A stretch of 64,000 bases of DNA from Bradyrhizobium sp. CCGE-LA001 (lineage in GTDB: Bacteria; Pseudomonadota; Alphaproteobacteria; Rhizobiales; Xanthobacteraceae), in the NCBI RefSeq assembly GCF_000296215.2, contig NZ_CP013949.1, positions 1,357,501 through 1,421,500 on the forward strand. The letters are read 5' to 3'. The position numbers were made by a program, and so were the translations under genes. This document shows positions 39,563-48,794 of the stretch, one piece after another. The stretch's first letter is position 1, and the number at the start of each line of letters is the position of its first letter. Below the pieces are notes generated by a model. That model worked only from the letters and a program-made list of their open reading frames with translations, was not told the origin of the DNA and did not search any database.

Positions 39563-40486
39563 CTACCAGCTCTTCTTGAAACCTGCCGTCACGCTCTTGT
39601 TGATCGCGCCTTGTGAGGTCTCGCCGACCGAGCCGGAGACCGTGACGTTGTCGAACAGCTTCTGTTCGGCGCCGAACTTGCGCAGCCATTTGTCGTCGGT
39701 GGTCGACAACGTCTGGCCGGCCGTGATGCTGGTACCGGTGTCGGTGAGCGTGACCTTGGCGGTCTGGTCGGTCTCGTAGTTGCGGGTGATGTGGCCGCCG
39801 ATGCCGGGGACCGCCGTGGTGCCGTGCTGGTTGACGCTGTAGCCGTTCTGGAGCGTCAGCGACGTGTCGCCGGACAGCGGCACGGACTTGGTCAGCGAGG
39901 CCCCGATCTTGCTCTGTTCGGAGCCGGGATCGACCCGGGCTTCCACCGCGGTCTTGTCCCAAATCACGCCCGCGCCTGGCGCGGTCGCCGTTGCCCAGGC
40001 GCTGCCGGAGGATTGCGGCACACTGCCGCCATTGCTGGCCTTCTGCGCCAGCAACTCGGACATCGTCCTCGGCTCGTTCGTCACCGTCATGTCGGCGCCG
40101 ATGCGCGTATCCCAGAACGAGAACACGGACTGCTTCACCGTCACCGCCGAGGAGCCGTTGGCATTGGCGTTCGACGACCAATCCAAGCCGTCCTTGGCGG
40201 CGGCCTGGGCGCGCTTCTTGGCGGCCATGGGGTCGATGCCGGTCCCGGCATCGACTGCGAGCTGGCTCCAGTCGAGCTTGTCGACGTCGATGCCCTTGAG
40301 CACGTCTGGGTCATTAGCGCTGGGAGCCTCCGCGACGGCCTCTGTCTCGGCCTCGTCCTCAGGCGCAGCCGCGGGTTGGGAGAAGGGCGGAATGATCTGC
40401 GCCGAGACCGTCAGCACCGAGCCCAAGATGAAGGCAGCCGCCAGCACTGGCAGCCTGGTCCAGCCAAACCCTGTCGAGAATTCCAT
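39563..40486 (-). CDS. Secreted, outer-membrane-like protein of unknown function
   Basis: The 307-residue product has a signal peptide (FGWTRLPVLAAAFILGSVLT, then VSAQ) and an acidic linker (EDEAETEAVAEAPSAND). The C-terminal 150 residues are rich in alternating polar/hydrophobic beta strands (TSLTLQNGYSVNQ, KVTLTDTGTSITAGQTLSTT) ending AGFKKSW with a terminal Trp, as in outer-membrane barrels. No family is recognised. ATG 40486 gives the signal peptide directly. Confidence 0.75.
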   Translation of the reverse strand: MEFSTGFGWTRLPVLAAAFILGSVLTVSAQIIPPFSQPAAAPEDEAETEAVAEAPSANDPDVLKGIDVDKLDWSQLAVDAGTGIDPMAAKKRAQAAAKDGLDWSSNANANGSSAVTVKQSVFSFWDTRIGADMTVTNEPRTMSELLAQKASNGGSVPQSSGSAWATATAPGAGVIWDKTAVEARVDPGSEQSKIGASLTKSVPLSGDTSLTLQNGYSVNQHGTTAVPGIGGHITRNYETDQTAKVTLTDTGTSITAGQTLSTTDDKWLRKFGAEQKLFDNVTVSGSVGETSQGAINKSVTAGFKKSW

Positions 40487-40838
40487 CGTCCTGCCCGCAA
40501 CCCCCGGCACATGCCCATCGACAATATATATCGAGCTCCGGCCATGCACCATTCCGTCGCGAGACATGCGTGTCCATCGTCGCGAAATTGTGACGGCTTG
40601 CCGCGAATGGCGAACCAACGGGCCGCGCGAAAAGCGCGCGCCCGACGACGAGCTGCTGACACGGCCGCATCCGGCGGGGCTGGAGGCCAGGAGCGTCATG
40701 TCAGTGTCGTCATCGGTCCCGGAGAGCAGGACCCGTTGGCGTCCCCCCTGAAGCACGATGATCATCCATCGCGCTTCAGGTTGTCGTTTGCGTATGATCT
40801 TTTTGGGAAAACCGCTTCGCGCTTTTCCGGATCATGCT
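40487..40838. other. Intergenic gap
   Basis: No gene is evident in about 350 bases upstream of the outer-membrane-like gene. The part near 40760-40850 contains GATCATCC, GTATGATC and GATCATGC boxes with TTTTTGGGAAAACCGCTTCG, CGCTTTTCC, a palindrome that may be another interspersed repeat or a terminator of the NTF2-like gene. Confidence 0.45.
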
Positions 40839-41279
40839 TTAGCCGGCGCGCGTCATCTTCGGCAGATGAATGGCGCGGCCGAGTGCCTGCTCGACCAGGT
40901 CGAAAGTGTCGATCAGCACGCGCATGCTGACGAGCTTGCCCGCCCTGAACTGGGCGAACTGCGCGACGCGCAGGCTGATCGGCTTGTTGGAATCCAGCGC
41001 CGTCAGCGAATAGCGCAGCATCGAGGCGGCGGAATCGACGCCGAGCATGATGCTCTCGCGGTCGAAGCGGCGGACGTGGAAATTGTCGGCCAGCTGGCGG
41101 ATGACGTCGAGCACGGCGTCCTTGCCGTTTCGTGCGCCGAGGAACGGAAACATGTCGATCGGGCCATAGAGCGCCCATTCGACGTCCTCGTCGATCAGGG
41201 CCTCGATATCGCCGAACTCCCGGTCGTTGATCGCACGGTGCAACGCGCGCGAGAAACGCCAGAGGCTGTGCTCTGTCAT
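40839..41279 (-). CDS. NTF2/SnoaL-like protein 1
   Basis: The 146-residue protein has a SnoaL-like cone fold pattern: helix FSRALHRAINDREFGDIEAL, IDEDVEWALYGPIDMFPFLG and the late LVSMRVLIDTFDLVEQALGR. Members are diverse enzymes or binding proteins; this substrate is unknown. A similar gene lies 228 bases upstream in the same orientation, so the two are likely old paralogues. ATG 41279 fits the family start. Confidence 0.8.
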   Translation of the reverse strand: MTEHSLWRFSRALHRAINDREFGDIEALIDEDVEWALYGPIDMFPFLGARNGKDAVLDVIRQLADNFHVRRFDRESIMLGVDSAASMLRYSLTALDSNKPISLRVAQFAQFRAGKLVSMRVLIDTFDLVEQALGRAIHLPKMTRAG

Positions 41280-41507
41280 TTGGGGCAGTCCTGAAGCTGG
41301 CTTGCAAGAAAAACGGAAAACAACCCCATGCACAGAAAGGTGCCGGGGCGCTCAACTCATTTGTGTACGAATAAATACGGGGTTTCGGCCAAAACGCAAT
41401 TCACGTTTTCGCAATGCACAAATGCGCGCATTTTGTGAGATTTGCAACAGAGTCCCGTAGTTTCCCGGTTCTGGCCGGACGCATGGAACCGCAGGCCGCG
41501 GCGTGAC

Positions 41508-41960
41508 CTATCCCCCATCCATCCCCGCCCCCACGATCAGCGGTCCGATCTCGCGCTCCAGCACCTGCTGCACCAGATCGTAGGAATCGATGATCTCGCG
41601 GATCTGCGCCACCAACCCGCCGCGGAAGCTGTAGAACACCGCCATGTCGAACTGCACGACGCGGTCGTTGCTGCGCTTCCGGAAATAGGTGTGCATGTAG
41701 GTCGCGACCTCGTCGCCTTCGGCGACGATCACGGGCGCCTTGTAGCGAACTTCCGAATAACGCTCCCAGATCGTCTGCCATAGCTCGCGTAGCTCTTCCT
41801 TGCCGTGGCGCGGCACCATATGTGGCAGCACGTCGATCGGCGCATGGGTGAGGAAGTCGACGTCGTCGGTGCAGCACGCCAGCGCCGCCTCGATGTCACC
41901 GCGTGCGAAGGCATCGAGCAGATGCACGACACGTTGGCGATTGAGCTTCTCCACCGTCAT
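41508..41960 (-). CDS. NTF2/SnoaL-like protein 2
   Basis: The 150-residue paralogue shows VVHLLDAFARGDIEAALACC, DDVDFLTHAPIDVLPHMVP and IREIIDSYDLVQQVLEREIG, matching the neighbouring NTF2-like protein at equivalent positions (APIDVLP versus GPIDMFP; DSYDLVQQ versus DTFDLVEQ). Function unknown. Confidence 0.8.
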   Translation of the reverse strand: MTVEKLNRQRVVHLLDAFARGDIEAALACCTDDVDFLTHAPIDVLPHMVPRHGKEELRELWQTIWERYSEVRYKAPVIVAEGDEVATYMHTYFRKRSNDRVVQFDMAVFYSFRGGLVAQIREIIDSYDLVQQVLEREIGPLIVGAGMDGG

Positions 41961-42464
41961 TCCGCCCGTCCTCGTCGGCCCCGTGGCGTTGCGCAACGCT
42001 TACGCACGATCCCGCGCATCGCCAATCCTCGCGAACACAGGGATGTTGCAGTGGATTTGACGCGCGAGCGCAATGCCAGGTTCATGGTGATGCAATCGCG
42101 GGTTGCGGCGCAGTCGCGCTGCAAGAATTCATGCCGTCTTCGGCGGCATGGCGCGCAACCGCACATCGACGAACGCGCAATCACTGCGCACGGAACCGCA
42201 TATGCTGGCTCGCGCCTCTGTCGCAACGCGTCATTGCGAGGAGCCCTTGCGACGAAGCAATCCAGAGTCGTCCCGCGGAGACAGTCTGGATTGCTTCGCT
42301 CCGCTCGCAATGACCACATGGACAGCTCTTGTGAGCTCAACCCGGCGTTCTGCTCCGGCCTGTCCCTGCATGCGTGGACCGGCGAAGCCGCCGCGTGACG
42401 CATCTCACATCACGCCCGTCCAGGCGCAGCTAACGTCATCCCGAAGTCATCAGGGAGACGTGCC
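41961..42464. other. Intergenic gap containing a family A repeat
   Basis: About 500 bases with no convincing gene. The centre (42229-42314) is a family A palindromic repeat; the remainder lacks coding character in all frames. Confidence 0.5.
42229..42314. repeat. Interspersed palindromic repeat, family A
   Basis: CGTCATTGCGAGGAGCCCTT, GCGACGAAGCAATCCAGA and the inverse TCTGGATTGCTTCGCTCCGC, TCGCAATGAC. The internal part is a long hairpin. Confidence 0.8.
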
Positions 42465-42851
42465 ATGGCCGCTATCGCCACCGCGAGAAAGTCACGCCTG
42501 CACAACGCGCTGGAAGGCCTCGCGCTGACCGCGACGCTCCAGAGCTTCCCGACCTTCGCCCTCGCCGCCTTCCTGCTCAAGCTCTGCGGCGACCACGACC
42601 TCTCCGGCGACCCTGGCGTCGCCATCTTCGTCGCTGTCGCCTCGTTCACCCACGCGCTGCTCGCGGTGACCCTCGGCCCGAGCTTTCCCGTCTTCTTCAA
42701 GACCGTCTACGAGCCGAAATTCTTCGAGGCCCATCTGTCGCTGTCCGACAAGATCACGGCCTGGCGCACCCAACCGGCCGCCTCGCTGCAACTGGTGACG
42801 ATCGTGCTGCTGCTGTCGGTAATGGCCGTGGTGACGGCGAGCGTGGGGTGA
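42465..42851 (+). CDS. Small polytopic membrane protein of unknown function
   Basis: The 128-residue product has about three hydrophobic segments (TFALAAFLLKLCG, VAIFVAVASFTHALLAVTLG, LQLVTIVLLLSVMAVVTAS). A GGGAG lies upstream of ATG 42465. No family recognised. Confidence 0.7.
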   Translation: MAAIATARKSRLHNALEGLALTATLQSFPTFALAAFLLKLCGDHDLSGDPGVAIFVAVASFTHALLAVTLGPSFPVFFKTVYEPKFFEAHLSLSDKITAWRTQPAASLQLVTIVLLLSVMAVVTASVG

Positions 42852-42867
42852 AGGGGGCCTCTCTCCA

Positions 42868-42916
42868 CGTCATTCCGGGGCGCCGCGGAGCGGCGAGCCC
42901 GGAATCCATAACCACG
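42868..42916. repeat. Palindromic repeat half-element, family B
   Basis: CGTCATTCCGGGGCGCCGCG, GAGCGGCGAGCCCGGAATCC, ATAACCACGA matches the left half of family B, followed by a family D-like tail (ATAACCAC). Confidence 0.65.
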
Positions 42917-42945
42917 AACGGCAGTGATGAAGCGGTAGTGCTTCC

Positions 42946-45930
42946 CTACCTCTTCTTCCACCCACCCCGTCGCCCAGGCGCCCCGCCCGTCGACTTCGGC
43001 GCGGGCCCGAACTCCGGGCCCGACTGCCGTGAGTCCGTCGGCTGGATGATGCGGCTCGTGCTGCCGAACGGCTTTGCCGGCAGCGCGCGGGTCTCGCGGT
43101 AGGGCAGGGATTCCGGGCCGTGCATCTCGTCGAGATGCGGCTTGTGCACCTTGGAGCCACTGCCGCCGCCACCGCTGCCGCTCGCTTTGAGCGCAGAGCT
43201 GACGGTTTTCTTCTTCATCGCGCTGACCGGCAAATTCGCCGCGTCGCCGTACTTCTTCGTGCCGGCATAGGCGCCGGCCTTGCCCTGCACGGTGCGCTGC
43301 TTGGCGGTGGGATCGTCGACCACGGCGAGCTCGGTGGCGCGCAGGCGCTTGACCTCGTCGCGCAGCCGCGCGGCTTCCTCGAAGTTCAGATCGGCCGCGG
43401 CTTCGCGCATGCGGGTTTCGAGATCGGCGAGCACGGCCTCGAAATTGTGGCCGATCGAGATGACGTCGTCGGTCATGTCGTGGCCGCCGACCTCGATCAG
43501 CACGTGATCGCGCTCGTAGACGGAGTTAAGGATGTCGCCGATCTGCTTCTTCACGCTCTCCGGCGTGATGCCGTTGGCGGTGTTGTATTCCACCTGCTTC
43601 TCGCGGCGGCGATTGGTCTCGGCGATGGCGCGCTCCATCGACCCCGTCATCTGGTCGGCATAGAGGATCACCTTGCCGTCGACGTTGCGCGCGGCGCGGC
43701 CGATGGTCTGGATCAGCGAGGTCTCGCTGCGCAGAAAACCTTCCTTGTCGGCGTCGAGGATGGCAACCAACGCACATTCGGGAATGTCGAGGCCTTCGCG
43801 CAAGAGGTTAATGCCAACCAGCGCGTCGAAGGCGCCGAGGCGCAAGTCCCGGATGATCTCGATGCGCTCGATGGTGTCGATATCGCTGTGCATGTAGCGC
43901 ACGCGAATGCCCTGCTCATGCAGATATTCGGTGAGGTCCTCCGCCATGCGTTTTGTCAGCACCGTGATCAGCGAGCGATAGCCGGCCTGCGCAGTGGCGC
44001 GGACCTCGCCGACGAGATCGTCGACTTGCGTGCGGGCGGGGCGGATGTCGACGGGCGGATCGATCAGTCCCGTGGGGCGAATGACCTGCTCGACGAACAC
44101 GCCGCCGCTCTCGTTCAGCTCCCAGCCGCTCGGCGTCGCCGACACCGCGACGGTCTGCGGCCGCATCATGTCCCATTCCTCGAAGCGCAACGGGCGGTTG
44201 TCCATGCAGGAGGGCAGGCGGAAGCCGTATTCGGCCAGCGTCGCCTTGCGGCGAAAGTCGCCGCGGAACATGGCGCCGATCTGCGGGATGGTGACGTGGC
44301 TTTCGTCGGCGAAGATCAGCGCGTTGTCGGGGACGTATTCGAACAGCGTCGGCGGCGGCTCGCCGGGGCGGCGTCCGGTGAGATAGCGCGAATAGTTCTC
44401 GATGCCGGCGCAGCTGCCCGTAGCCTCCATCATTTCGAGGTCGAAGGTGGTGCGCTGCTCCAGCCGCTGGGCTTCGAGCAGGCGGCCCTGATTGTGCAGC
44501 TGGTCGAGCCGCTGCTTCAATTCAAACTTGATCGACTTGATCGCCTGCACCAAGGTCGGACGCGGCGTCACATAGTGCGAATTGGCGTAGATCTTGATGA
44601 ATTCGAGCTCGTCCTGCTTGTGGCCGGTGAGCGGATCGAACTCCTCGATATTCTCCACGGTGTCGCCGAACAGGTTCACGCGCCAGGCGCGGTCCTCATA
44701 GTGCGCCGGGAAGATGTCGATGACGTCGCCGCGCACGCGAAAGGTGCCGCGGGTGAAATCGGCCTGGGTGCGCTTGTACTGGAGCGCGACCAGGTCGGCG
44801 ATGAGCTGGCGCTGGTCGATGCGCTCGCCCTTCTTCAGCGCGAAGGTCATCGCGGTATAGGTTTCGACCGAGCCGATACCGTAGATGCAGGACACGGACG
44901 CCACGATGATGACGTCGTCGCGCTCCAGCAGCGCGCGCGTCGCCGAGTGGCGCATACGGTCGATCTGCTCGTTGATGGACGAATCCTTTTCGATGTACGT
45001 GTCCGTGCGCGGGACATACGCTTCCGGCTGGTAGTAGTCGTAGTACGAGACGAAATACTCGACCGCGTTGTCGGGGAAGAAGTTCTTGAACTCTCCATAG
45101 AGCTGGGCGGCCAGCGTCTTGTTCGGCGCGAGGATGAGAGCGGGGCGCTGCGTCGCCTCGATCACCTTGGCCATGGTGTAGGTCTTGCCCGAGCCGGTGA
45201 CGCCGAGCAGCACCTGCGAACGGTCGTTGCGATTGATACCCTCGACCAGCTCGGCGATCGCGGTCGGCTGGTCGCCCTTGGGCTCGTAGGCCGACTTGAT
45301 CTCGAAGCGCACGCCGCCTTCGGACTTTTCCGGGCGCGGCGGCCGGTGCGGCGTCCACACCCGCGTGGAGCCGTCGTCCTTGCGGAACTCGGGGCGCCCC
45401 TCGCGGATCAACGCCTCCAGCGCATCCGCGGTGGCCTTGACGCCGAGCGCCTCCATCTTGCTGCGCGGCGGCCGCGCCAGCGCTTCGGCATCGTCCTCCT
45501 CGGTCGGCAGCCCGAGCTGCCGCGCCAGTTCAGGATCGAGCTTCGGAATTGTGGCCGCAGTTCCGTAATTGGCCTGCGGTGCCTCTTCCAATCCGGTCGG
45601 CTCAGAGGATTGGCGCGCGCCCGGCGGCTGCGGATTGGGCCGCAGCGGCATCGGCCGCGTGGCATCCTGCGGAAACTCCTTCGGCGTCGAGGCGCGCGCG
45701 CGGTGTGCGGCAGCTTCGCCCCCGGAGCGACGATCGCGCGAATTGTCCGGCGGCGGCTGCAGGCCGGTGCCCGATCCCAGGCCCGCATCGCCGCGATTGA
45801 TGGCGGGATTGAGCAACTCGGCCAGCGCCGGCCCGATCGGCTGCACGTCGGGGCGATGCGCCTTCGAGTTCGGAGCCTTGGTCTTCGGGGATTTGCCGAA
45901 TTTTTCGGAGGATGCAGGTTTCTTCGCCAT
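42946..45930 (-). CDS. uvrB: Excinuclease ABC subunit B
   Basis: UvrB (994 residues) is the damage-verifying helicase-like subunit of nucleotide excision repair. The conserved core starts near 209 (FEIKSAYEPKGDQPTAIAEL) with the P-loop GVTGSGKTYTMAK, the beta-hairpin region YYDYYQPEAYVPRTDTYIEK, motif DESHVT and the helicase domain VGINLLREGLDIPE; a UVR motif (LETRMREAAADLNFEEAARL) lies near 850-880. Compared with E. coli (673), it has an extra N-terminal tail of about 210 Pro/Ala/charged residues and a Gly/Lys-rich C-terminal tail (about 100 residues) ending GRRGGWKKR. Both tails look disordered. Confidence 0.97.
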   Translation of the reverse strand: MAKKPASSEKFGKSPKTKAPNSKAHRPDVQPIGPALAELLNPAINRGDAGLGSGTGLQPPPDNSRDRRSGGEAAAHRARASTPKEFPQDATRPMPLRPNPQPPGARQSSEPTGLEEAPQANYGTAATIPKLDPELARQLGLPTEEDDAEALARPPRSKMEALGVKATADALEALIREGRPEFRKDDGSTRVWTPHRPPRPEKSEGGVRFEIKSAYEPKGDQPTAIAELVEGINRNDRSQVLLGVTGSGKTYTMAKVIEATQRPALILAPNKTLAAQLYGEFKNFFPDNAVEYFVSYYDYYQPEAYVPRTDTYIEKDSSINEQIDRMRHSATRALLERDDVIIVASVSCIYGIGSVETYTAMTFALKKGERIDQRQLIADLVALQYKRTQADFTRGTFRVRGDVIDIFPAHYEDRAWRVNLFGDTVENIEEFDPLTGHKQDELEFIKIYANSHYVTPRPTLVQAIKSIKFELKQRLDQLHNQGRLLEAQRLEQRTTFDLEMMEATGSCAGIENYSRYLTGRRPGEPPPTLFEYVPDNALIFADESHVTIPQIGAMFRGDFRRKATLAEYGFRLPSCMDNRPLRFEEWDMMRPQTVAVSATPSGWELNESGGVFVEQVIRPTGLIDPPVDIRPARTQVDDLVGEVRATAQAGYRSLITVLTKRMAEDLTEYLHEQGIRVRYMHSDIDTIERIEIIRDLRLGAFDALVGINLLREGLDIPECALVAILDADKEGFLRSETSLIQTIGRAARNVDGKVILYADQMTGSMERAIAETNRRREKQVEYNTANGITPESVKKQIGDILNSVYERDHVLIEVGGHDMTDDVISIGHNFEAVLADLETRMREAAADLNFEEAARLRDEVKRLRATELAVVDDPTAKQRTVQGKAGAYAGTKKYGDAANLPVSAMKKKTVSSALKASGSGGGGSGSKVHKPHLDEMHGPESLPYRETRALPAKPFGSTSRIIQPTDSRQSGPEFGPAPKSTGGAPGRRGGWKKR

Positions 45931-46023
45931 GAGGCGAATATGGGATGAGTCCGCCCCTCAATAAAGGGCGAATGCCTCTCGTCATACAGGCTGCTGACAG
46001 CAGGTTGGCAGCAGCCCCCGAGC

Positions 46024-46251
46024 TCACGCCGCCGGCGACGGACCCTCACCGTCCTCGGCTGTCATATTCGGCTCGAGGATGTCGAGATGGATGCTGCCGC
46101 AATCGGTGCAGCGCATGGTCCAGTATTCGCATCCGGCGCGACCGCCGATGACACGGAGCACCGTGAGATCGCCGTCGCATTCCGGGCAGTTGGACAGCAC
46201 GGCGCCGCTATAGATCCGCGGCCGCGCTCCGTCGATTTCGATGATTGACAT
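46024..46251 (-). CDS. Small zinc-ribbon protein
   Basis: The 75-residue product has two Cys pairs (NCPECDGD and RCTDCGS) separated by about 25 residues, a zinc ribbon layout, and an acidic C-terminus (MTAEDGEGPSPAA). MSIIEIDGARPRIYSG starts it at ATG 46251. Function unknown; co-directional with the 74-residue gene upstream. Confidence 0.7.
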   Translation of the reverse strand: MSIIEIDGARPRIYSGAVLSNCPECDGDLTVLRVIGGRAGCEYWTMRCTDCGSIHLDILEPNMTAEDGEGPSPAA

Positions 46252-46304
46252 GACCGGTTCCCCCCTTGCGCCGCCCCGTCTTGGTCTGCTGACCGACCGT
46301 TCGC

Positions 46305-46529
46305 CTATTCGTCGTCGCCCTCGGCCCGCCGGCGGAAGCGATCGATATGGTGCTTGGCGTCGGCAATCGCGGCGTCGCGATCGGGCCAGGCGAAGCCGAC
46401 CTCCATGGCCGGAAACAGCACGCCGTCGATGGCAACCGGGCTGAAATCCGCACGCCGGATGCGGGCGTGCCACAGGCCTTTGCCAGCTTCGAAGGATTCG
46501 ATGTCAAAGCCGTCGTAAATGGTCGTCAT
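46305..46529 (-). CDS. Small protein of unknown function, 74 residues
   Basis: MTTIYDGFDIESFEAGKGLW, ARIRRADFSPVAIDGVLFPA and FAWPDRDAAIADAKHHIDRF suggest a compact alpha/beta protein of the kind encoded in rhizobial housekeeping regions. ATG 46529 is preferred over 46544. It precedes the zinc-ribbon gene by 53 bases. Confidence 0.65.
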   Translation of the reverse strand: MTTIYDGFDIESFEAGKGLWHARIRRADFSPVAIDGVLFPAMEVGFAWPDRDAAIADAKHHIDRFRRRAEGDDE

Positions 46530-46635
46530 TCTTGTCGGTCCCACGTTTTCGGAGGGTCAGGGGACCACATTTGCGGCCTTCAGCATGTGAAGCGGTTCAC
46601 AAGTGGCCGGCTTTTTCACCCGATCGGGTGACAGG

Positions 46636-47559
46636 TCAGTTCCGCGCGGCGGTGCGGCCGATCCGCTTCACCGGCCGGGCAGCAGGTTCCGATGCCGCGC
46701 GCATGATCCAGCGGCGAAACGCGGCAAAGTCGCGCTGCTCGGTCTGGAAGCCGCGATAGAGCAGGTACCAGCGCATGCCCTTGGGCACCGAGAGATCGAA
46801 CGGCGCGACCAGCCGGCCGGCGGCGAGATCGTCGTCGATGTAGGGCCGGATGCCCATGGCGATGCCGAGCCCGTCGGCGGCAGCCTGCAGCGCCTGGCCG
46901 TAGAACTGGAACTCGGGCCCGCGCGCGTTGATGCGGGCGAGGCTTGCGGCCTTGAGCCAGATCGGCCAGTCCTCCGGCGAATGCGCGACGCGGATCAGGC
47001 TCGGTCCCCTGAGATCCGCAGGCCGCTTCAATCCGCTCGCAAGGCGCGGCACGCAGACCGGCGTGAGATCGCCCGCGAACAGCGGCTCGGCAACGAGACC
47101 GGGCCAGTCGCCGGTGCCGAGCTTGATGCCGCAGCTCCAGTCCTCGCCGAACGGCACCGAGGCGCCGCCGGTGGTGAAACGCACCTCGATGTCGGGCTCC
47201 TCGCTGCGAAACTCCGACAGGCGCGGGATCAGCCAGCGCATCGCGAAGGTGTGGCCGACACCGATGGTCAGCACGCGCACGCTGGAGGGCGCTGTCACCT
47301 GCGCGGTGAGGCTCGCCAGCGCATCGAAGATCGGCGTCAGCCCGCTCTGATAGGCGCGGCCAGCCTGCGTCAGCACCAGGCGGTTGGCCTTGCGCTCGAA
47401 CAGCGCGAGGCCGAGCCGCTGCTCGAGCAGATGCACCATGCGGCTGACCGCGGCGGCCGACACATTGAGTTCGAGCCCCGCCGCAGCAAAGCTGCCGGTC
47501 CGCGCTGCCGCCTCGAATGCCTTGATGCCGTTGAGAAACAGCAGCCGCCGCAATTGCAA
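46636..47559 (-). CDS. LysR-family transcriptional regulator (GcvA-like)
   Basis: The 307-residue regulator has an N-terminal winged helix (LFLNGIKAFEAAARTGSFAA, VSAAAVSRMVHLLEQRLGLA, LFERKANRLVLTQAGRAY) and a type 2 periplasmic-binding effector domain. The start appears to be TTG 47559 at the family's expected position. It is divergent from the TauE gene (116-base shared intergenic region) and may control it in response to a sulfonate or organic-acid ligand; this is inference. Confidence 0.9.
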   Translation of the reverse strand: MQLRRLLFLNGIKAFEAAARTGSFAAAGLELNVSAAAVSRMVHLLEQRLGLALFERKANRLVLTQAGRAYQSGLTPIFDALASLTAQVTAPSSVRVLTIGVGHTFAMRWLIPRLSEFRSEEPDIEVRFTTGGASVPFGEDWSCGIKLGTGDWPGLVAEPLFAGDLTPVCVPRLASGLKRPADLRGPSLIRVAHSPEDWPIWLKAASLARINARGPEFQFYGQALQAAADGLGIAMGIRPYIDDDLAAGRLVAPFDLSVPKGMRWYLLYRGFQTEQRDFAAFRRWIMRAASEPAARPVKRIGRTAARN

Positions 47560-47675
47560 GTCCCCTATTCAGTACCCTCAGGAAAGCTGATGCCAAGGGC
47601 AAGATAACTCAGTTTGCGAAGGCAGAGCAAGCAAGGCACGTTCACCTCCGACAATCGCCGACAGGAGATCCCGTC

Positions 47676-48455
47676 TTGACGCCCATCATGATTGCTGCCC
47701 TCGGATTGCTGATGGTCGCCACCGCGTTCCTGTCGGGACTGTTCGGCATGGCGGGCGGGCTGATCCTGATCGGCGTGCTCCTGGCCCTGATGCCGCTGCC
47801 GACCGCGATGGTGCTGCATGCGATCACGCAGATGGCCTCGAACGGCTGGCGTGCGTTCCTGTGGCGCGCGCACATCCGCTGGCGACCGGTCGCGAACTAT
47901 ATGGTCGGCGCTGCCATCGCACTCGCGGCGTGGTCTCTGACCCGCTACGTGCCGGACAAGCCGATGGCGCTGCTGCTGCTCGGCGTCACCCCGTTCATGG
48001 CGCGGCTGCTGCCCACCAACATCAAGCCGGATCCTGATCGCCTCTGGCAAGGTACGGTCTATGGCACGATCTGCATGGGCCTGATGCTGATGACCGGCGT
48101 CTCCGGCCCGCTGCTCGACACCTTCTTCCTCGGCGGCGATTTCGGCCGGCGCGAGAAGGTGGCGACAAAGGCGATGTGCCAGCTCGTCAGCCATTTCACC
48201 AAGCTCGTCTATTTCGGCGGCATCATCGACCAGGCGGCGAGCCTCGATCCCGTGCTCGCTGCTGTTGCGATCGTAGCCTCGATGCTCGGCACCACGCTGG
48301 CGCGGCGCATCCTGGAAGCCATGACCGATCAGCAATTCGTGGCCTGGTCGAACAAGCTGATCACCACCATCGCCTGCTACTACATCGCCTATGGCGGCTG
48401 GCTGCTGCTTCGCGCGCCGGTTCTGGCCGCCTTCGACCAGGGAGGTTTGCCATGA
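47676..48455 (+). CDS. TauE/SafE-family sulfite/anion exporter
   Basis: The 259-residue inner-membrane protein has about eight hydrophobic segments and TauE/SafE features (FLSGLFGMAGGLILIGVLLA near the start; LMTGVSGPLLDTFFLGG repeat-like second half). Family members export sulfite or organosulfur anions. AGGAG lies 8 bases before TTG 47676, supporting the non-ATG start. The last codon overlaps the next ATG (ATGA). Confidence 0.88.
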   Translation: MTPIMIAALGLLMVATAFLSGLFGMAGGLILIGVLLALMPLPTAMVLHAITQMASNGWRAFLWRAHIRWRPVANYMVGAAIALAAWSLTRYVPDKPMALLLLGVTPFMARLLPTNIKPDPDRLWQGTVYGTICMGLMLMTGVSGPLLDTFFLGGDFGRREKVATKAMCQLVSHFTKLVYFGGIIDQAASLDPVLAAVAIVASMLGTTLARRILEAMTDQQFVAWSNKLITTIACYYIAYGGWLLLRAPVLAAFDQGGLP

Positions 48456-48682
48456 GCGAGACGGCCGATCCGCTGGTGCTGGACTTCGTCGAATGGGTCG
48501 CGCGCGAGCCGCGCGCCTATGCCGAGGTGGTCGCGACCTGGAAGACCTCGTGCCCGCGCCTCACCATCTGGGAGGACGCTGCGGATCGCGGTTACGTTGC
48601 GCGCGAGACGATTGCGGGGGTGGGGCTGATGATCGCGGTGACGAAGGACGGCGAACGGCTGCTGCGCACGAACGGACGGTGA
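48452..48682 (+). CDS. Small protein coupled to the TauE-like exporter
   Basis: The 76-residue product (MSETADPLVLDFVEWVAREP) has the ATGA overlap with the exporter gene. CPRLTIWEDAADRGYVAR and LMIAVTKDGERLLR suggest a winged-helix-like fold (recognition helix then wing) of the type seen in small transcription factors. Function unknown, linked by coupling to the exporter. Confidence 0.7.
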   Translation: MSETADPLVLDFVEWVAREPRAYAEVVATWKTSCPRLTIWEDAADRGYVARETIAGVGLMIAVTKDGERLLRTNGR

Positions 48683-48704
48683 GATCCACTTCTGCTTCCA
48701 CAAC

Positions 48705-48785
48705 GTCATTGCGAGCGCCAGCGAAGCAATCCAGAATGTCTCCGCGGCGGCAGACTGGATTGCTTCGCTGCGCTCGCAATGACGG
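48705..48785. repeat. Interspersed palindromic repeat, family A
   Basis: CGTCATTGCGAGCGCCAGCG, AAGCAATCCAGAATGTCTCC and the inverse ACTGGATTGCTTCGCTGCGC, TCGCAATGACGG. A nearly perfect hairpin. Confidence 0.85.
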
Positions 48786-48794
48786 AATAAAGCC

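Noticed and set aside
43120..45948. Long plus-strand open frame (942 codons)
   Set aside because: Antisense shadow of uvrB; no recognisable domain and biased Arg/Asp-rich composition.
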